A stretch of DNA of 64,000 nucleotides from contig LNKV01000021.1 in the NCBI GenBank assembly GCA_001465935.1, positions 685,550 to 749,549 on the forward strand, written 5' to 3'. The translations under genes and the position numbers were made by a program. Below the pieces are notes generated by a model that worked only from the letters and a program-made list of their open reading frames with translations, searched no databases and was not told the origin of the DNA. Source of the DNA: Clarireedia homoeocarpa. Taxonomy: Eukaryota > Ascomycota > Leotiomycetes > Helotiales > Rutstroemiaceae. Shown here in pieces: positions 20,123 through 33,565 of this stretch; position 1 is the stretch's first letter, and every line of letters begins with the position of its first letter.

Positions 20123-23100
20123 TCATTCCTCGTCACTACTATCCATAATAAAACCCGCCCGGACTCTTGGTCTCCTAGGGTGCGCGACCGGCACGATATT
20201 CTCCTCATCCTCTTCATCATTGATATCCATGCCACCTTTCGCGCTTTTTGTCTTTGCAACTAGTGGCTCATCATCATCTTCATCGTCACTCACAAACTTT
20301 CTTCTCTTAGGTTGTGATGATCGATGCGGACTCGACATCGGAGTGTCTGTAGCTTCGGCCTCCTCTTCCGACTCCGCTGCTCCATTCATATTCATATTCT
20401 CATCACTCTCCAAGTCAATCGTGCTACTACCTCTCTTCTTCCTCGCTGGCTCGTCATCTTCCTCATCACTATCCAAATCAATAGCACTACTATCCCTCTT
20501 ATTCCTCGCTTTCTGCCCATCACTTCCCACCCTCTTCTTCCCATTCTCATTCTGTGCACCCACATGCAACAACGTCTTCATAATCGCCACCTTATTCGCA
20601 TTCCTCAGTCTCTCCTCCGCCTCAAAGAAGACCCTATCTGCCTCCTCATCATCCTCATCACTGTCCACCACATACTTCTCACTTTTAATCTTCTCATTCT
20701 TCTCCAACTCCCTCAGTCTCCTAGCCTCTGCTCTAGCAGCCAATACTTCATCCGACGGGCCTTCCTCATCCTCACTCCCAGATTTCCTTCTCCTCCTTCT
20801 ACTCTTCTTCAACGCTTTCAACGCGTCCGATTTCTTCATTGCCGTAGGCCCACCCGGCTCAAAGAGAAGTTCCTCTTCAGAATCATCATCTATGCCATTA
20901 TCTGATTCGTCATCAAAGACAGCACGTTTTCTACCCAGACCGGCAGATACTCGTCTGATGTGATCAGCTGCTTCTTTCCCATCGTCAAAGGTAGGTGGAC
21001 TAAATTCGAATTTCTTGATCAAGTCTAGTGCTTCTAAGATCTGGTCTGCAGATTTGGAGGATGGAACAATCCAGGGGCTTTCGGGGTCATCAGCTGCTCC
21101 ATGAGTTGTGAGACCAACAAGCTTCATGAGTAAACGAAGATGACCATTCTTAAACATCGCGGTTTTGCGTGCGTCGTTGTCAGGCCTGACAGCTATATGG
21201 AGTTAGTACGGTCATGTTTGTAGCGAGTAAGATACGTACGAATTGTTGGAGCTTTTGGTGGCTCGACTGCAGGAGCGGGCGTCCCCTCGCTCTCAGCTGC
21301 GGGATCTCTCTCCACGGATTGTATAGCAACATTAGCCGCCTCCCAACCTCGCCTCTCACTTTCGGCTGACGATAGCTGTGATTTAACCCACTCAATATGA
21401 TCACCTTCATTCTTATCAAGCAGGGCTCCCACTGCAACCCCGATCTGCTCCTCCCATTCCAACCCCCCTTTAACTTCCAGTTCTGCCGCAGCTTTTGGCT
21501 TACTAGTAATCGTCTGTTTCTCATAACCAAACTCCAAGAAATGCGCAATGGCATTTGTCTTTGAGAACAGCATCTCCACAATCAACTCCGGTCTTTCCTG
21601 GATTTTCCTGGTACACCTCTTCAACAGCTGCTTAACCATCTCATCCCATTCCTTATACCCCGGCGCTTGTGGATCCAGCCCCCCCGGACCCTTAATCATC
21701 TTGTAGAACAAGTGAATGATATCCACCCTAAATAACATCACACTCATATCCTGCTTGAAAGCCACACGATAGAAGAACCGATGAGCTCGCTTCAGTTGCT
21801 CAGGTTTCAGGTCATGATAATACTTTGTAAAAGCAACAAAAGTATCAATACATCCCTGAGACAAGAATTTGGCCGCAAAACGTTTGAAGTCGAATTTTCG
21901 CTCCGTCGAGACTCGCTCAGCGCGGGCTTCGTCCTCCCCTTCAGATTCATCGACTATATTTTCATCGCCTTGATCTTCCCCCGTATTTTTCGCATCCTTC
22001 TTCTTCTTCCTTGCTCGTCTTCGCGAACGTACTTGCATATCCACGTTCTGTTTTGAATATTGTTCTAGAATCCGCATATAATTGTGCGTCAGCTCCGTAA
22101 CAGAATCCAGGTATCCGAATCCTTGATCTTTATACATTCGTGTAATCATGGCTACACGTTCGTGTGTCGTATCTTCGTAGAAAATACGAGCAAGAATGTT
22201 TTCAGCAATCTCCTGATCATCTTCGAGCGGTGAATCGGCCATCTCTTGGACTGTCAGAAGGATCTGAGTAAAACATTTCATAGCTGCGCTAAGATCGTAC
22301 CATGATTTGCTCTCAAAAGCAGAATCCATAGCTCTGTTTAGCGTCACAAACATCTCTTGGTTGAGTACACTTGCCACAAGGGCAAAGCTGTCGACATCTT
22401 CCGGAGCCTCGGTTTTGGATGGCTTCTTGTTTTTCCTCCTTACTCGTTCTGCTTCGAGAAACCATGACACGAGGTAGAAGAATTGGCGTCGGTGATATTC
22501 AAGAACTCTTTCTGCTTCACGATCAATCGCCTTTCGAATGTGATTGAACAATGGATTGAAACCAGAGTCTAAGAAGTCCTGAACAAATGCTCGGAGATGT
22601 TTTGTTGCTGAAACAGTAAGAGGGGTAGGATTATCGAAAGCCAATGGCCCACTCTCTCCTTTAAACGCCCTCCGAGGCGGCTTGAACTTCTTGGTACTAT
22701 CCATCTTATCCAGTCCTCCTCTACTGTCCCTCAGTGCAGATTGACCAGAAATTGTGGTCATCTTTGCATCTTCCCGCTGCATCCAAGCCATGGTTCCAAA
22801 TCGATTATGCCTAGTGGGAGCATTGGTCTGGTAGCTCCGTAACATTGCCTGTTCCTTCTTCCGCAGCCTCACCAGCTCATCCATCTTGCTATTATCCATA
22901 GCCTTCTCGCTTAAAAAGAGCTTGTCAACATCGACACCTTTGATCAAATGAAACAGGGCATCCATAACCACTACATCCTGCGTATTGAAATCCTCCCCCA
23001 TCGTCGAGGACACCGTCAGCAAAAGATGAAAAATATCCTGGTAGTCAAACGCATCAATCGTGGCCGATCTCGAAATCTCCGCTTCATCCCCCTCATACTG

Positions 23101-23771
23101 TACATTCGGTGGCGGAGCAATCATAGCGATATTCCTCAAAAAATAAAGCACCAACTTAATAATACCCTCATCTCTCGCACTCCTATCCCCCATGTCTTCC
23201 GCCATCGCAGGCAATGCACATCTCACCACCGTATGTAAAATCCTCGCTCCATCAAACCCCAGAATCGCCCTTTTGTAGCCCACCTGAGCGCCCTCAAGAT
23301 ACGGAATATGACGATGATGATTAACCGTCATTTCCTTATTCCTATCCAGCGGCCAGGTCAGCGGAACCAAAAGTTCCAAACAGGCCAGTGCGATTTTCGC
23401 CTTGACTCGGTCCTCGGTTGCATTTTCGGGCCATGCTGCGAGGATTTGGAGAAGATCACCTCCGACTAGATTCGAGTCTGCGAGACAGCGTGCGACGTCT
23501 AGACGATTGGCTTTTTCGTCGTAGAGCTTGAGCCATTTTTTTAGGTCACGCAAGCAGGCTAGTGCGTCGTCTCCGAGTACGTATCGACCTTCTTCATCGG
23601 CACCGCTTCCTCCAAGCTATCCCCGTGCGTGTCAGTATTATTCCAGTCCTGCAAGCGATCGCGGGATGTAATTATGAGCACAAAAACTATACTTACAGCA
23701 GTAACAAGACTATTCACATAAGCCCTCACTTGCGGATCCACCACATCTTGTTTTCCGCCCTCGAATTCCAT
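20123..23771 (-). CDS. TOF1: Replication fork protection factor Tof1/Swi1 (Timeless)
   Basis: Three exons: 23771-23697, 23616-21240, 21192-20123 (1173 aa). Intron 1 starts GTAAGT; intron 2 starts GTACGT and has a TACTAAC branch site. With Csm3 it forms the fork pausing complex that travels with the replisome, couples helicase and polymerases and signals to the S-phase checkpoint. The Timeless N-terminal domain begins right after intron 1 (A-L-A-C-L-R-D-L-K-K-W-L, then D-V-A-R-C-L) and covers roughly residues 30-300, including P-L-T-W-P-L and Y-F-L-R-N-I. A basic R-R-R-A-R-K-K-K-K stretch with an acidic neighbour lies in the middle. The last 300 residues are strongly acidic and Ser-rich and end D-S-S-D-E-E, as in orthologues. 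Start chosen from the ATG giving an in-frame first exon. It shares a 287-bp upstream region with the dehydrogenase gene. Confidence 0.95.
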
Positions 23772-24058
23772 AATGCGTGGTCGAAATTGGCGTCGTTGTC
23801 GTCGTCAATTCATATCATTGTAATTCGTTGATGGAGAAACCTCTTTACACGCTCCTACCAGATTTCGCGTCGTAGACACGCGTACCCTTGTCAAAGGGTA
23901 TTTGCGGTACAGCGGCCGGCGCATGTGATGAGCCGAGGGACGGCATATTCTTTAGTTCTAGCGAAATCCTGGGGAAGATGCAATGACCATCATCATAACA
24001 TCATAAGTAGCTGGAGAACTTCTGTTTATTCTCTTGTTACTAGGGATTGTCAATCACG
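23772..24058. promoter_or_regulatory. Bidirectional promoter TOF1 / 3-hydroxyacyl-CoA dehydrogenase
   Basis: Only 287 bp separate the two divergent start codons, so both promoters and 5' leaders must lie here. No TATA box is evident. Confidence 0.6.
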
Positions 24059-25205
24059 ATGATTACACCAATTGTGAGAAGAAGCCTCTTGCAAAGCACT
24101 AGACATGCTAGAACATTCAGTTCAAGTCCAGTGCTTGCATCACAAGAAGTGAAGAAGCTGGGTGTTATTGGAGCGGGACAGATGGTAGGTTGACCTGCGA
24201 TATTCCATACGAAGCGGTTTGGGATGTTAATTGAGCGTAGGGTTTGGGCATAGCTTTAGTGGCGGCGCAAAAAGCAGGTGTGCCGGTGACACTCGTCGAT
24301 ACAAGCCAAGCATCTCTGGACAAAGGTCTCGCGTTCGCAGGTATGTACCCCTCCTCCGCTCTTCCATTCCCCTCCTCAAACAGCACACTTCACTAATTCC
24401 TGCATCTACACCTAGAAAAACTCCTTGCCAAAGACGTAAGCAAACAACGTATAACCCAAGAGCAATCCGACTCTGCCCGCGCCCTACTCCACCCCACCAC
24501 CAAAATGGAGGACCTCTCCAACGCAGACTTCGTAATCGAAGCAGTCCCGGAAATCCCCTCCTTAAAATTCTCCATCTTCAAATCCCTCGCACAAATCTGT
24601 CCTCCACACGCCATCCTCGCCACCAACACCTCCTCCATATCCATAACCCGCATCGCAGCCTCCACCACCGACGACCCCACCAACACCAGCGCATCTTCAC
24701 GCGTAATCTCCACACACTTCATGAACCCTGTGCCCATCCAAAAAGGCGTCGAGATAATCACCGGCCTGCAAACCTCCTCTTCTACTCTCGAAACCGCCAT
24801 TGCGTTTGTTCAGCGCATGGGCAAGATCCCTTCGACGTCAGCGGATTCGCCGGGCTTTTTGGCAAACCGTATACTGATGCCTTATATCAACGAGGCGATT
24901 ATATGTCTGGAGACGGGCGTCGGTAGCCGTGATGATATCGATGCGATTATGAAGAATGGGACGAATGTACCGATGGGTCCGTTGCAGCTGGCCGATTTTA
25001 TTGGCATTGATACCTGTTTAGCGATCATGAAGGTGCTGTATGAGGAGACGGGGGATAGCAAGTATAGGCCGAGTGTGCTGTTGAAGAAGATGGTGGATGC
25101 GGGGTGGTTGGGAAAGAAGAGCGGGAAAGGGTCAGTTCCTTGTCCCCCGTCCTTGTGGTATTGAGTAGTAATGCTAACAGATGTGCTAGATTCTATGATT
25201 ATTAA
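24059..25205 (+). CDS. 3-hydroxyacyl-CoA (3-hydroxybutyryl-CoA) dehydrogenase, mitochondrial
   Basis: Four exons: 24059-24184, 24241-24340, 24416-25130, 25190-25205 (318 aa, normal for the monofunctional family). The last exon adds only five residues and uses a GCTAAC branch site. It oxidises L-3-hydroxyacyl-CoA to 3-ketoacyl-CoA with NAD+. The N terminus (basic, Ser/Arg-rich, no acids over about 25 residues) looks like a mitochondrial targeting peptide. The NAD fold follows with G-V-I-G-A-G-Q-M-G (about 35-43) and V-T-L-V-D. Family features include F-V-I-E-A-V-P-E, T-N-T-S-S, H-F-M-N-P-V-P and D-S-P-G-F-L-A-N-R, then the C-terminal domain with G-P-L-Q-L-A-D-F-I-G and L-G-K-K-S-G-K-G-F-Y-D-Y. 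Short- or medium-chain substrate preference cannot be read from the sequence. Confidence 0.93.
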
Positions 25206-26494
25206 ACGAAAGGAACATGCTTCTCTGAAGCAGTATGAAAACATTTTCTTAGATCTGCAGTCAGGTAGAGAACCTCAGCGGAAACCCAATAGACAAAACA
25301 AAAATAGCATCTCCTACTTGTGCTCACAGTAGCTACAATCACATCCAGTCTCACAAAATCAAAGATCAAAAAAGTATTCCACAGACCGATCACATTATTG
25401 TCTTAATATCTACAAGTAATTCCTTTTCCCCTCTGTCTATCCAGTCCCAGCCAATCCTCCCTCATACTGGCGAACCCCCCTTCCTCAAGCCGAAACCCAA
25501 CCTCGAATACCTTCCCACTTTTCGTTTTTTTTTCCCATCACAAAAAAAAAAAAAAAAAAAAAATCAAGCCCGCTCAAATCGGTAACAGCAATTCACAAAG
25601 ACACAAAATCAAAATACACACAATCGCTCAAACCTAACCCCTTAGCTCGAAAAGATGAACTAGAAGCAGCAAGAAAAACAACGAAACCGAATCAAATCAA
25701 ATCAATCACACGAAACGAAGTATAAAACAGAAGCGTCCCTCCGAAGCAAGAAAGCAAATGAAGAAGAAGAAGAAAAAAAAAGGCGAGAGAACAGAACACA
25801 AAATTATACACAGTAGGAAGTCCACAAAAAGGGCGACTTCCTACAACGAATTCCTCTTTCAAAGAAAGATTCAAGTAAAAGGAATAAGTGCGAAGAGAAA
25901 AAAAGAATATACCATAGAATGGAATAGATAGATAGAAAGATCCCCAATCCCGAGTTAAAAGCCTAGCTAAACCCCTTATCCGGAAGGAAGAAAGAAACTG
26001 AAAAGAAAAAAAAAAAAAAAAATTCCGGATGATAGCCTCGAGAGGAGGAAAAAAAATACAAGAGAATAGAAGGTGTATTGGTGATGCTCAATACCAGAGG
26101 AAGGATTTTTTTTTTAAATGGTGGTATCTTGGGCAGGATGCGTAGTTGGAGGATCGAAGGGTGAGGGAAAGGAATGAAGGTGCCATGTGTATGGCTTATG
26201 CCCGGTCTTGCGGTGGTTGCAGGTATGAGGGTTCTGGGCTGATGGATGTATTCGAACGTATGAGGGATTCATAAGCGCTAAAGGGACGAGAAGAGGATAG
26301 AAGAGTAGGAGGACTCGTGTATGGGTGTGTGGATCGAGGTGATGGGAGCGAGAAGAGGTGAATGGACCTTTGGTAGAGTGACGACAAATGCATATGATGA
26401 TCTCGTGTGGAATAAAAAGAGTTCTACGCTCTTTTAAGATGCATGCGATAAACGCGAACCAAAACTTTTGGTGTTTCCGAACCGGCAAAATCGT
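25206..26494. other. Convergent 3' intergenic, A-rich
   Basis: Lies between two genes that converge. Very A-rich on the plus strand with poly-A runs of about 22 (25542-25563) and 18 bases (26003-26021). No gene recognised; it probably contains both 3' untranslated regions. Confidence 0.5.
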
Positions 26495-28700
26495 TTATGA
26501 AGATGGCATGTGAGGCGGTCCATAAGAACCAGGCATGGTAAAACTCCTTTTCCGTTTGTGGTGGATGTCGAATTCCGAAGCAGGCCGAAGATGGAATGTC
26601 GCGTCGCTGTTATTACGTTGCGATTGGTGACTGTGGTTACCATTCTCCAAGCTGTTTTGGTTCTGCGCACTGAAGTCCCGCTCGCCTTGAGTTATGCGTC
26701 CGCCACTGACGCTTGAGTTGTATGCATTGGTGAAGTCCTGGGGAGGGGCCATTGGCGCGCTTAATTGAGGGTGATTGGCTTCGACTGGGGTCCTGGGCAA
26801 GGAAAAGTCCATCGGTGCCGTTAAGGGTGCGCTTGGGAAGCCTGCAGAGTATGCAGATGCAAACGTGCTGGCTCGACTTGTTGGAGGATGTCCGTGCGAA
26901 GGACTGTGCTGTGAAAGCGTGCGGTATTGTGTTCGGAGATCAAGACCTGGGGTGAAAGCAGCCGAAGAAGCAGCTCGTAGGCGAGACATGGCTGATGGGG
27001 AGGATTGTGAGTGTGAAGGATGCGTTGATGAATAATTCATATGAGGTGATTGGTGCATGCTTGAATCTGTTCTGGGTTAGGTTGTGATTTTCCTTTTAAC
27101 AAGAAATCAGGAGGGCACTGTACTTACTAGGGTAGGAATTTGTATCAAAATGCTGCGCATTGACCGAGTTGTTTGAGATCTGCTCAGGCTGGTACATGGA
27201 TTGTTGTCGCCCAGTAGACTGAGGGCTTGGTTGCCCTGTCTGATAATGCGCGTAATCTAATGTTTCACCCTTCCAAGACATGCTTGATCTTAATGGTGAT
27301 TGAAGCGATTCCGATCTAGATCTTGACATGGTCTCGCGAAGTTGCAATGGCTGTAAAGATCGGCCGGCATGGTGGCGCGGCTGCGCAACATTTGGGAAAC
27401 CTGCTTGTCGATCGAAAGGATTCGAACTTCGGGGGCCAGAGCTCATTGGGCTGGACAAGTGACTTTGGAAATATCGGTCAGATGAATTCATGGATACCGG
27501 TGATAGAACGTCCGGTGTTCCCATAGAATTTCCTGGTGTAAATCCAACATGGCCAAACGCTGGGCTTAGGCCCGTTGGTGACATATGTTCGTCGTGTTCG
27601 TTTCTGCGCATGGTGTCTACCATTAAAGGTCGTATCATATGATCTGCATAATTCGGTACGAAATCAACGGGCGATTGCATTGGGGTACCGATGCCGTGGA
27701 CTGCACCATAGGGCGAGTGTAAAGCCTGAACATTGTCGAAATCGTCTGGCACGGCTCTCATCTTCATCATTCGTTCTCGGTCGTCCGCTGTTAATCTCTT
27801 TATCTTCGCGCGTCTATTCTTGTTAACTCTTTTCTGACTACAAATATGACTAGTAATTACTTACCTGTTCTGGAACCAGACCTGGACTTGTCTAGGGCTC
27901 AGGCCAGGAATTTCCCTAGATAGACGTTCCCGGTGGGCAGCATCAGGATGGGCTTGCTTCGCGAACTCGCTCATCAAGAATCGCGTTTGCTGATGCGTAA
28001 GACTAGGGTCCCATTAGTTCTATATTGCAGGCTGAGACATGATCGAGGGAACTTACCGAAATCTCTTCATCTTCCTTCGTTCAGCCCGTCGTTCGGCAGC
28101 TGTTTGAGCAGTTCCGGACGCGCCATCTTCGGCATCAAGCATTTCATCGTCGTCTTCATCGTCATCATCTTCTTCTTTGGGGTCGAGAAGAGCATCCCCC
28201 TCTTCACTCACTAACCCTCCTTGTTGTACCGGCGTGCTGGAGGCAGATGATAATGGGTTCGAGACAATCGAACCGAGAGAAAGAGCTGTCGACTCAGTAG
28301 ACACCAGCGAGTCGTCAAGGATCGCATTCGATGCTGGTTGACCACAATCTCCTGGCGCGGAGTCGGGACGTTCTACAACTGGAGTTGCCTCTGTTTCCTG
28401 TCTAATTGGACCAAGGGTATGTCTATGTTCTAAAGGCGGCCTAGAGCTAGGTTGCTGATGACTTTGATGCTGGTTCTCGTTGCTTGCCAAGGTGGAACTT
28501 GTTGAGTGCTCATAGTTCTGGTGGAGTAGGCTATTCTCCCCGGAGACTTGGTATGTAGAGTACTGTTCTCGCCAGTCCGGCTGTGGTGGCAGAGCTTCAA
28601 AGTTCGACATGCGTGGAGAAGCGGCGTTCTGGTAGAGGGACCCGAGCTTGCTGGAAGACCAAGTATTCCGTCCTGTATCGCATTGCCGTGTAACGAGCAT
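26495..28700 (-). CDS. Homeobox transcription factor
   Basis: Four exons from the ATG at 28700: 28700-28057, 28002-27865, 27813-27128, 27066-26495 (679 aa). The homeodomain (about residues 205-266) is split by two phase-2 introns, one after K-R-F-R and one within W-F-Q-N-R-R. It has helix 1 H-Q-T-R-F-L-M-S-E-F and the recognition helix V-Q-V-W-F-Q-N-R-R-A-K-I-K-R. An acidic run (E-E-D-D-D-D-E-D-D-D-E) precedes it; the C-terminal half is rich in Ser, Pro and Gln and ends near a basic H-H-K-R-K-R-S-F motif. It resembles the fungal homeobox regulators involved in conidiation and stress, but I cannot fix the orthologue. The true N terminus may lie further upstream, because another open frame overlaps 28430-28870. 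Confidence 0.88.
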
Positions 28701-31700
28701 TGAGAGAGTGTTAATTTCTGACCGTTAGAGAGGTCTAATGAAGGTCCTTTTTGGTCCTCCGGAGATGCTCGGTTCGAGAAGGGTGCTGTATTTTGTTTTG
28801 AATAGAACTGTGGTGATAAGAGCCGTGGAATGAACGAGTGTAAGGGCTGCTGTGTACAATAGCTGATCACTGACCAGAGAACATAAGGCCTATCGAAGGC
28901 AAATGCTTGTTGAATTGAATCCGGTAATCAAATCGAATCCGGCTTGATGATGTCGAAGTTACAAAGCTCTTTCCTGAAGCTCTTGATCGATAGAGAAGAT
29001 AGAGAAATTTATCCGGAAGGTTTGCTTGAGATCTGCTAAATAAGGTTGATTGAATTCTGCTCCACAGTCTCGGGGGTGTAAATGAAGGGTTTTGTATGTC
29101 AGGACAAGTCGCAAAACGCGTATACCTTCCAGAAGATTTTGATATAGCTTGGGAAGTTGTTAATCAATAACTTTCTCTTGGAAAAAGGATGAAGCGACCT
29201 GGTTCAAGGGTGACTTGGGTCTTGGTGAATGGATGTGGCGAGTGTCCTGCGTCAACCAAATGTAGGATAAATTGCTTCTTGTTTTAATGACGTGCTGCGT
29301 CCGTCTTTAAGGAATAACGGGAGTTGAAGTTGAAGGGGGGTCGTTGTCTTGCTTTCCACGTTCGATCAACAAGCGTCGGGTGATAGAGACAAGATTGATG
29401 GCCTTTGATATAATTCCCTGATTATGATCACCATAACAAGGACACTGGACCCGAGAAGCGCCCTGTCACCCCTGTTTCTCTCGACTTACAGGACAGCCCT
29501 TGGCGTTGCAGCAGAGTGCCGCTGAAGTAAATTGTACCGATGATAAAGTCTAACTAGCATACACGCGGAGCGGAGTAGTGTCAAATATCCACCCAGATTC
29601 GATACAGGGCTTGCACGGTTGCGTCTAGGATATATGCTTGGGAAAGGTCGGACGTGGGATGAGACTTGGGAGAGTACAGTAGCACAACCAAAGTGGATGA
29701 AAAAAAGGTAGTTGGGGAAGTCTTTAATGCACGAGGACATTCATAGTCAGCCACAGGCAGACAAAAATGACAGCAAGAAGATTGAGCCGGTTCAATGCAA
29801 AAGCTCTGTCGAAAAGCCCCTTGTGGCTCTAGAGACGATTGGCAAATGGGGATGGAGCTGTAGCAACATGCTGGAGAGCACTCTATCGAGAACTGTGCAG
29901 GACGTTGGATAAGATGAATTGAAGGTGCGACCTGGATTGTAGGGATCTGATGCCGGCGCAATCATCCGATTCTCAGATGAAGCATCCGAATGGACCAACA
30001 GGAAAAGGTTAAAAGTCCAGCAGGGCTCCGCAGAAAAGTGAGTTGTATCGATCTGAGCTAAGCCTGATGGAGGAGAGCTTGAGAGAACAGCGGATATGAC
30101 AGGGGACTAGCGGAGAGATCGAGGCTGGGCCTCTTGAACGAGGATCACTGGTTCTCATTGCATGATTCTGCGGATCAACACACAAACCGTTGTCACTAAT
30201 AAAATTCCACCCAATGGAGGCGAGGACAGACATGGGGGCCCCAGACTGTTATTTTCAAGCAGTCATTAAACAACGTGACGACCCTGCCGCGCGCAGATTG
30301 AGGAACAGGCGTAAAAAGCCTAAGTGCCCATTTGAGCAGTTTTTCCGTACTCCGTACGATTGAAGTGAAAAGGTGATTGACAAGACTATTCACTGATGCA
30401 CAGCAGGGAAGGGAGGAATGGCTTTGCAAGGAAAACCCGTGTCTTCCAATCGAGGCGAAGTAAAGCTAAGTATAAGGTGTTGGGGAAAGGCCTGACGAAG
30501 GACTCAAGCTACTGTAGTGTTGTGTAACTACATAGTAATCCTACGGAAGAATAATGCATTTCATAATCCGTCGAACCCAGGCGAACCTAGCTCCTACAGT
30601 AGGTACCGTATTTCGTACCGTTGATGATGGGGTGGGGTGGGAGGAGTGTGAATGGGGGCTAGGAGGTTAGTCGTATGTTGACACGCTAAGAAGTGCTAAT
30701 TAGCTGCTAAGGATGTTCGAAATCTAAATGATAGAAGCCTAGAAGCTCCGAAGGCCTTCGATGAAATTTCGAAAATTAGCGGAATTGCGGGTAAGGTTTC
30801 GAGGTATTTGATGGCTTTGGACCGTTTGGGTGATTTGGTCAGCGTGGTTTCAAATCTTGCTAGGATTAGATCAAAGCCGTCATCCACCTAATTCTCAAGA
30901 CCCGAAGCGACTACCAGTAAAGGAAATACCCACCTCCTGGCTAGCAGGCTAGGTGCGGCACCGCAATGCCCAAAATCCACTGGGAGCCTGCAGTGGACAC
31001 CAGACTAGGGTTCATCTAGCTCCATACTTTCTCGACAATCTCTAGTATAAACAAGGTTATCTTTTTGACATGTCCTCAAAATAACCCAAAGAAGCGATTC
31101 TCCCCGTGCTGGTTAGAGAGACGGAAGAAAGTCGAAGTGGAGTGGAGTGTTCAGGTTAAAGCCGCCCAACTTATCCGGTAGCTAAAGGTTAGATTTCGGA
31201 TGTCTCAGGTACGGCGAGAACCTTTGGGACGCCGAGGTTGTCATCAGATTAGATCTCTGCCATTCGGGAAGCGTGTTGGATGGTAAGAAGGGGGTGCACA
31301 TCATACTCGAATACGTCGTACTACCTGGAAAAGAGAATATGTCGTATGTTGTCCCCCAAAAGCAAAGAGAGAATAAGACAAGGTTTGTTTTGGAAAGTCT
31401 GTGCTTACTGCACATCCCGCCATCCCATTCATTTCGCCACGAGTTCCGAGGATAACTGGAATATGCGATATGCGATCGGTAGCTATGAATGCGATGTGCA
31501 AAAAATGTGCATCTTTCTTGTAATTCCCGCTATCGAGTCTTTCGCGAAATAGGCGTCCAAGCGATTTCCTTTATTCCAACATCCAATACAGGTTTGTACA
31601 GGTTTGTACGGTGCTGGATGTGCTTCTACTGTGTTACGGGTACCGTCCCTACGGACCGACCATGATTTGCTACGGTGCTTTTCAGCAAGCATCCGTCAGG

Positions 31701-33521
31701 TGCTACATCGGGTAGGTGCTAGAATATTTTCAGACGGTGTCATGAAGAACACTGCAGATGTGTTGTCCACTGTCTGGTGAAGAGAGGACTAGTGGATCTC
31801 CATCGTTGAGACTCAAAACGAACATGGATAGGATTTTGTATGCAGCTATTTACCTCGTCTTCGCCTGCCTGCTTTTATTTGGACGCTCTTCAGGTCCAAA
31901 GCGTCCGATGCGACCGTATAGCGCGTTTTTTCCCCATTGTGATGATGCTGTGGGAAAGAATCCTTGAGAGGTGATAGCTTGTACCCTACACTTCATGATC
32001 TGACACAAGGATATTTTTATCACAAAGCCGTCATTGGAAGATATTCAATTCTAGGTGTGATGGATAGAAAGAAGCTTTAATATTCATTTCTTCAGTGGTG
32101 TTTTGAAATGTTGATGGTATTTCTGCTTTTAGGAATACCCCGCAGGCTATACCAAGCGTGGAACTGGCAACCACGTCGGTCATGGAAGGCATGAATTGAA
32201 CTCATAAGGCTGACGCGAGTTATCAAACAATGGCTGTCGGAGAGATTGGAATGAGCGCTCAGGTAACTTCGTAGATCGACGAACACCGACCAACGCCTAT
32301 ATAGCAAGAACACCAATATGTCGCAATTCCATAAGCTGATCAAGCTCAGATATGATACTAAGGACTCGAGAAACAGTTTTCTTGTGTTGGCCAGAAATAG
32401 AAATCGGTTAGCTTTTCAATGCCACGAGTGAACTTTCGTACTTCGAATGTGACGGAAAACATATGGGTGACGTCTGTTCGGGATTCCTTACCTGGAATTC
32501 TTGCTAGATCTACTTTGTGCATCTCAAAAGCATGCTGTGACTTTTTGTGGCCAGGCTGATGGTGTACGAGGATGTACAGTACCTTCACTGGTGTACTCAG
32601 GCAGCCTTTCCTTATAGTTGCAGTACACATTCCCGTGTATTTGGAGCCGGGGTTGCACTCGGGGCCCAAATTGGAACTCGAAGGCACGAAAAGCTATGGC
32701 CATATATGTATGTGGACTCCCAAGTGCAAATGTGCAAACGTCTTGCAGGCGCGGGCGCGGTGAAGAAGGAAAAGGGTCAAACGAAGTTGAAGGCGGTACA
32801 AAAATGGAGATAAGTCCGTTGGGTCCGCTTGCCCACAGCCCACTGCCCACTGCGATGGACATTGGTTGCACCTTGCACCTTGCACCTTGCACTCGCTCTC
32901 GCACAAATTTGTTACCAGTCGGTGAGGGGGAGGGGGAAAGCTGTTGCGGAGTGCAATCGTACCTCGTTCCCCTCAGTTGGCACACCCACTCTCCCTATAC
33001 ACACACTACCGCGCAGAGTGTGGACAGATGGGTCCATGAAATTGCCTGATGCTTGGGGGTAGATGCAGTAAGTGATCCATTGTAACCATGATAAAGTGCG
33101 GTAAACGAAAAGCGGTAACGACAACGAAATTGAAATTGGAGGCTCTTGTCATGAACCAGGGGAGATACAGGAAAAAGGATTTGGAAAGTGTGAAAGTTTG
33201 GACCGGGAGCCAGATAGACCGGGTCACGGTGGGATGAGATGGGGGGCAGGATGGGACAGGATGGATGGAAGTCTTGGAGGTTGTGGATATTCACAAGCAA
33301 GCGTTCCAAAGTCCAAGATAGGAACCGACCGAGGGGTGACCGATGAGCGCGCAATTGTACGAAGTATAGACAGCCAAAAAACAATTGGTGGAGTAAATGC
33401 AGGTACGACGAGACAAGGAAGAAGGAAGGAAGATGCGAAGTCGTGTGAGAAAAAAAGGTATGAAACAAAACATGGAATAACATGATCCACTCTCGGCCAC
33501 TCACGGTTTCTCATTTTCCCT

Positions 33522-33565
33522 TTCCTTTCCTTTCCTTTCCTTTCCTTTTCTTTTCTTTTCCTTCT
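33522..33565. repeat. TTTCC pentanucleotide microsatellite
   Basis: Tandem TTTCC units continuing into a TTTTC-rich pyrimidine run. Non-coding. Confidence 0.7.

Noticed and set aside
20220..20963. 247-codon plus-strand open frame rich in Ser and Leu
   Set aside because: It is the antisense shadow of the acidic, Ser-rich C terminus of TOF1.
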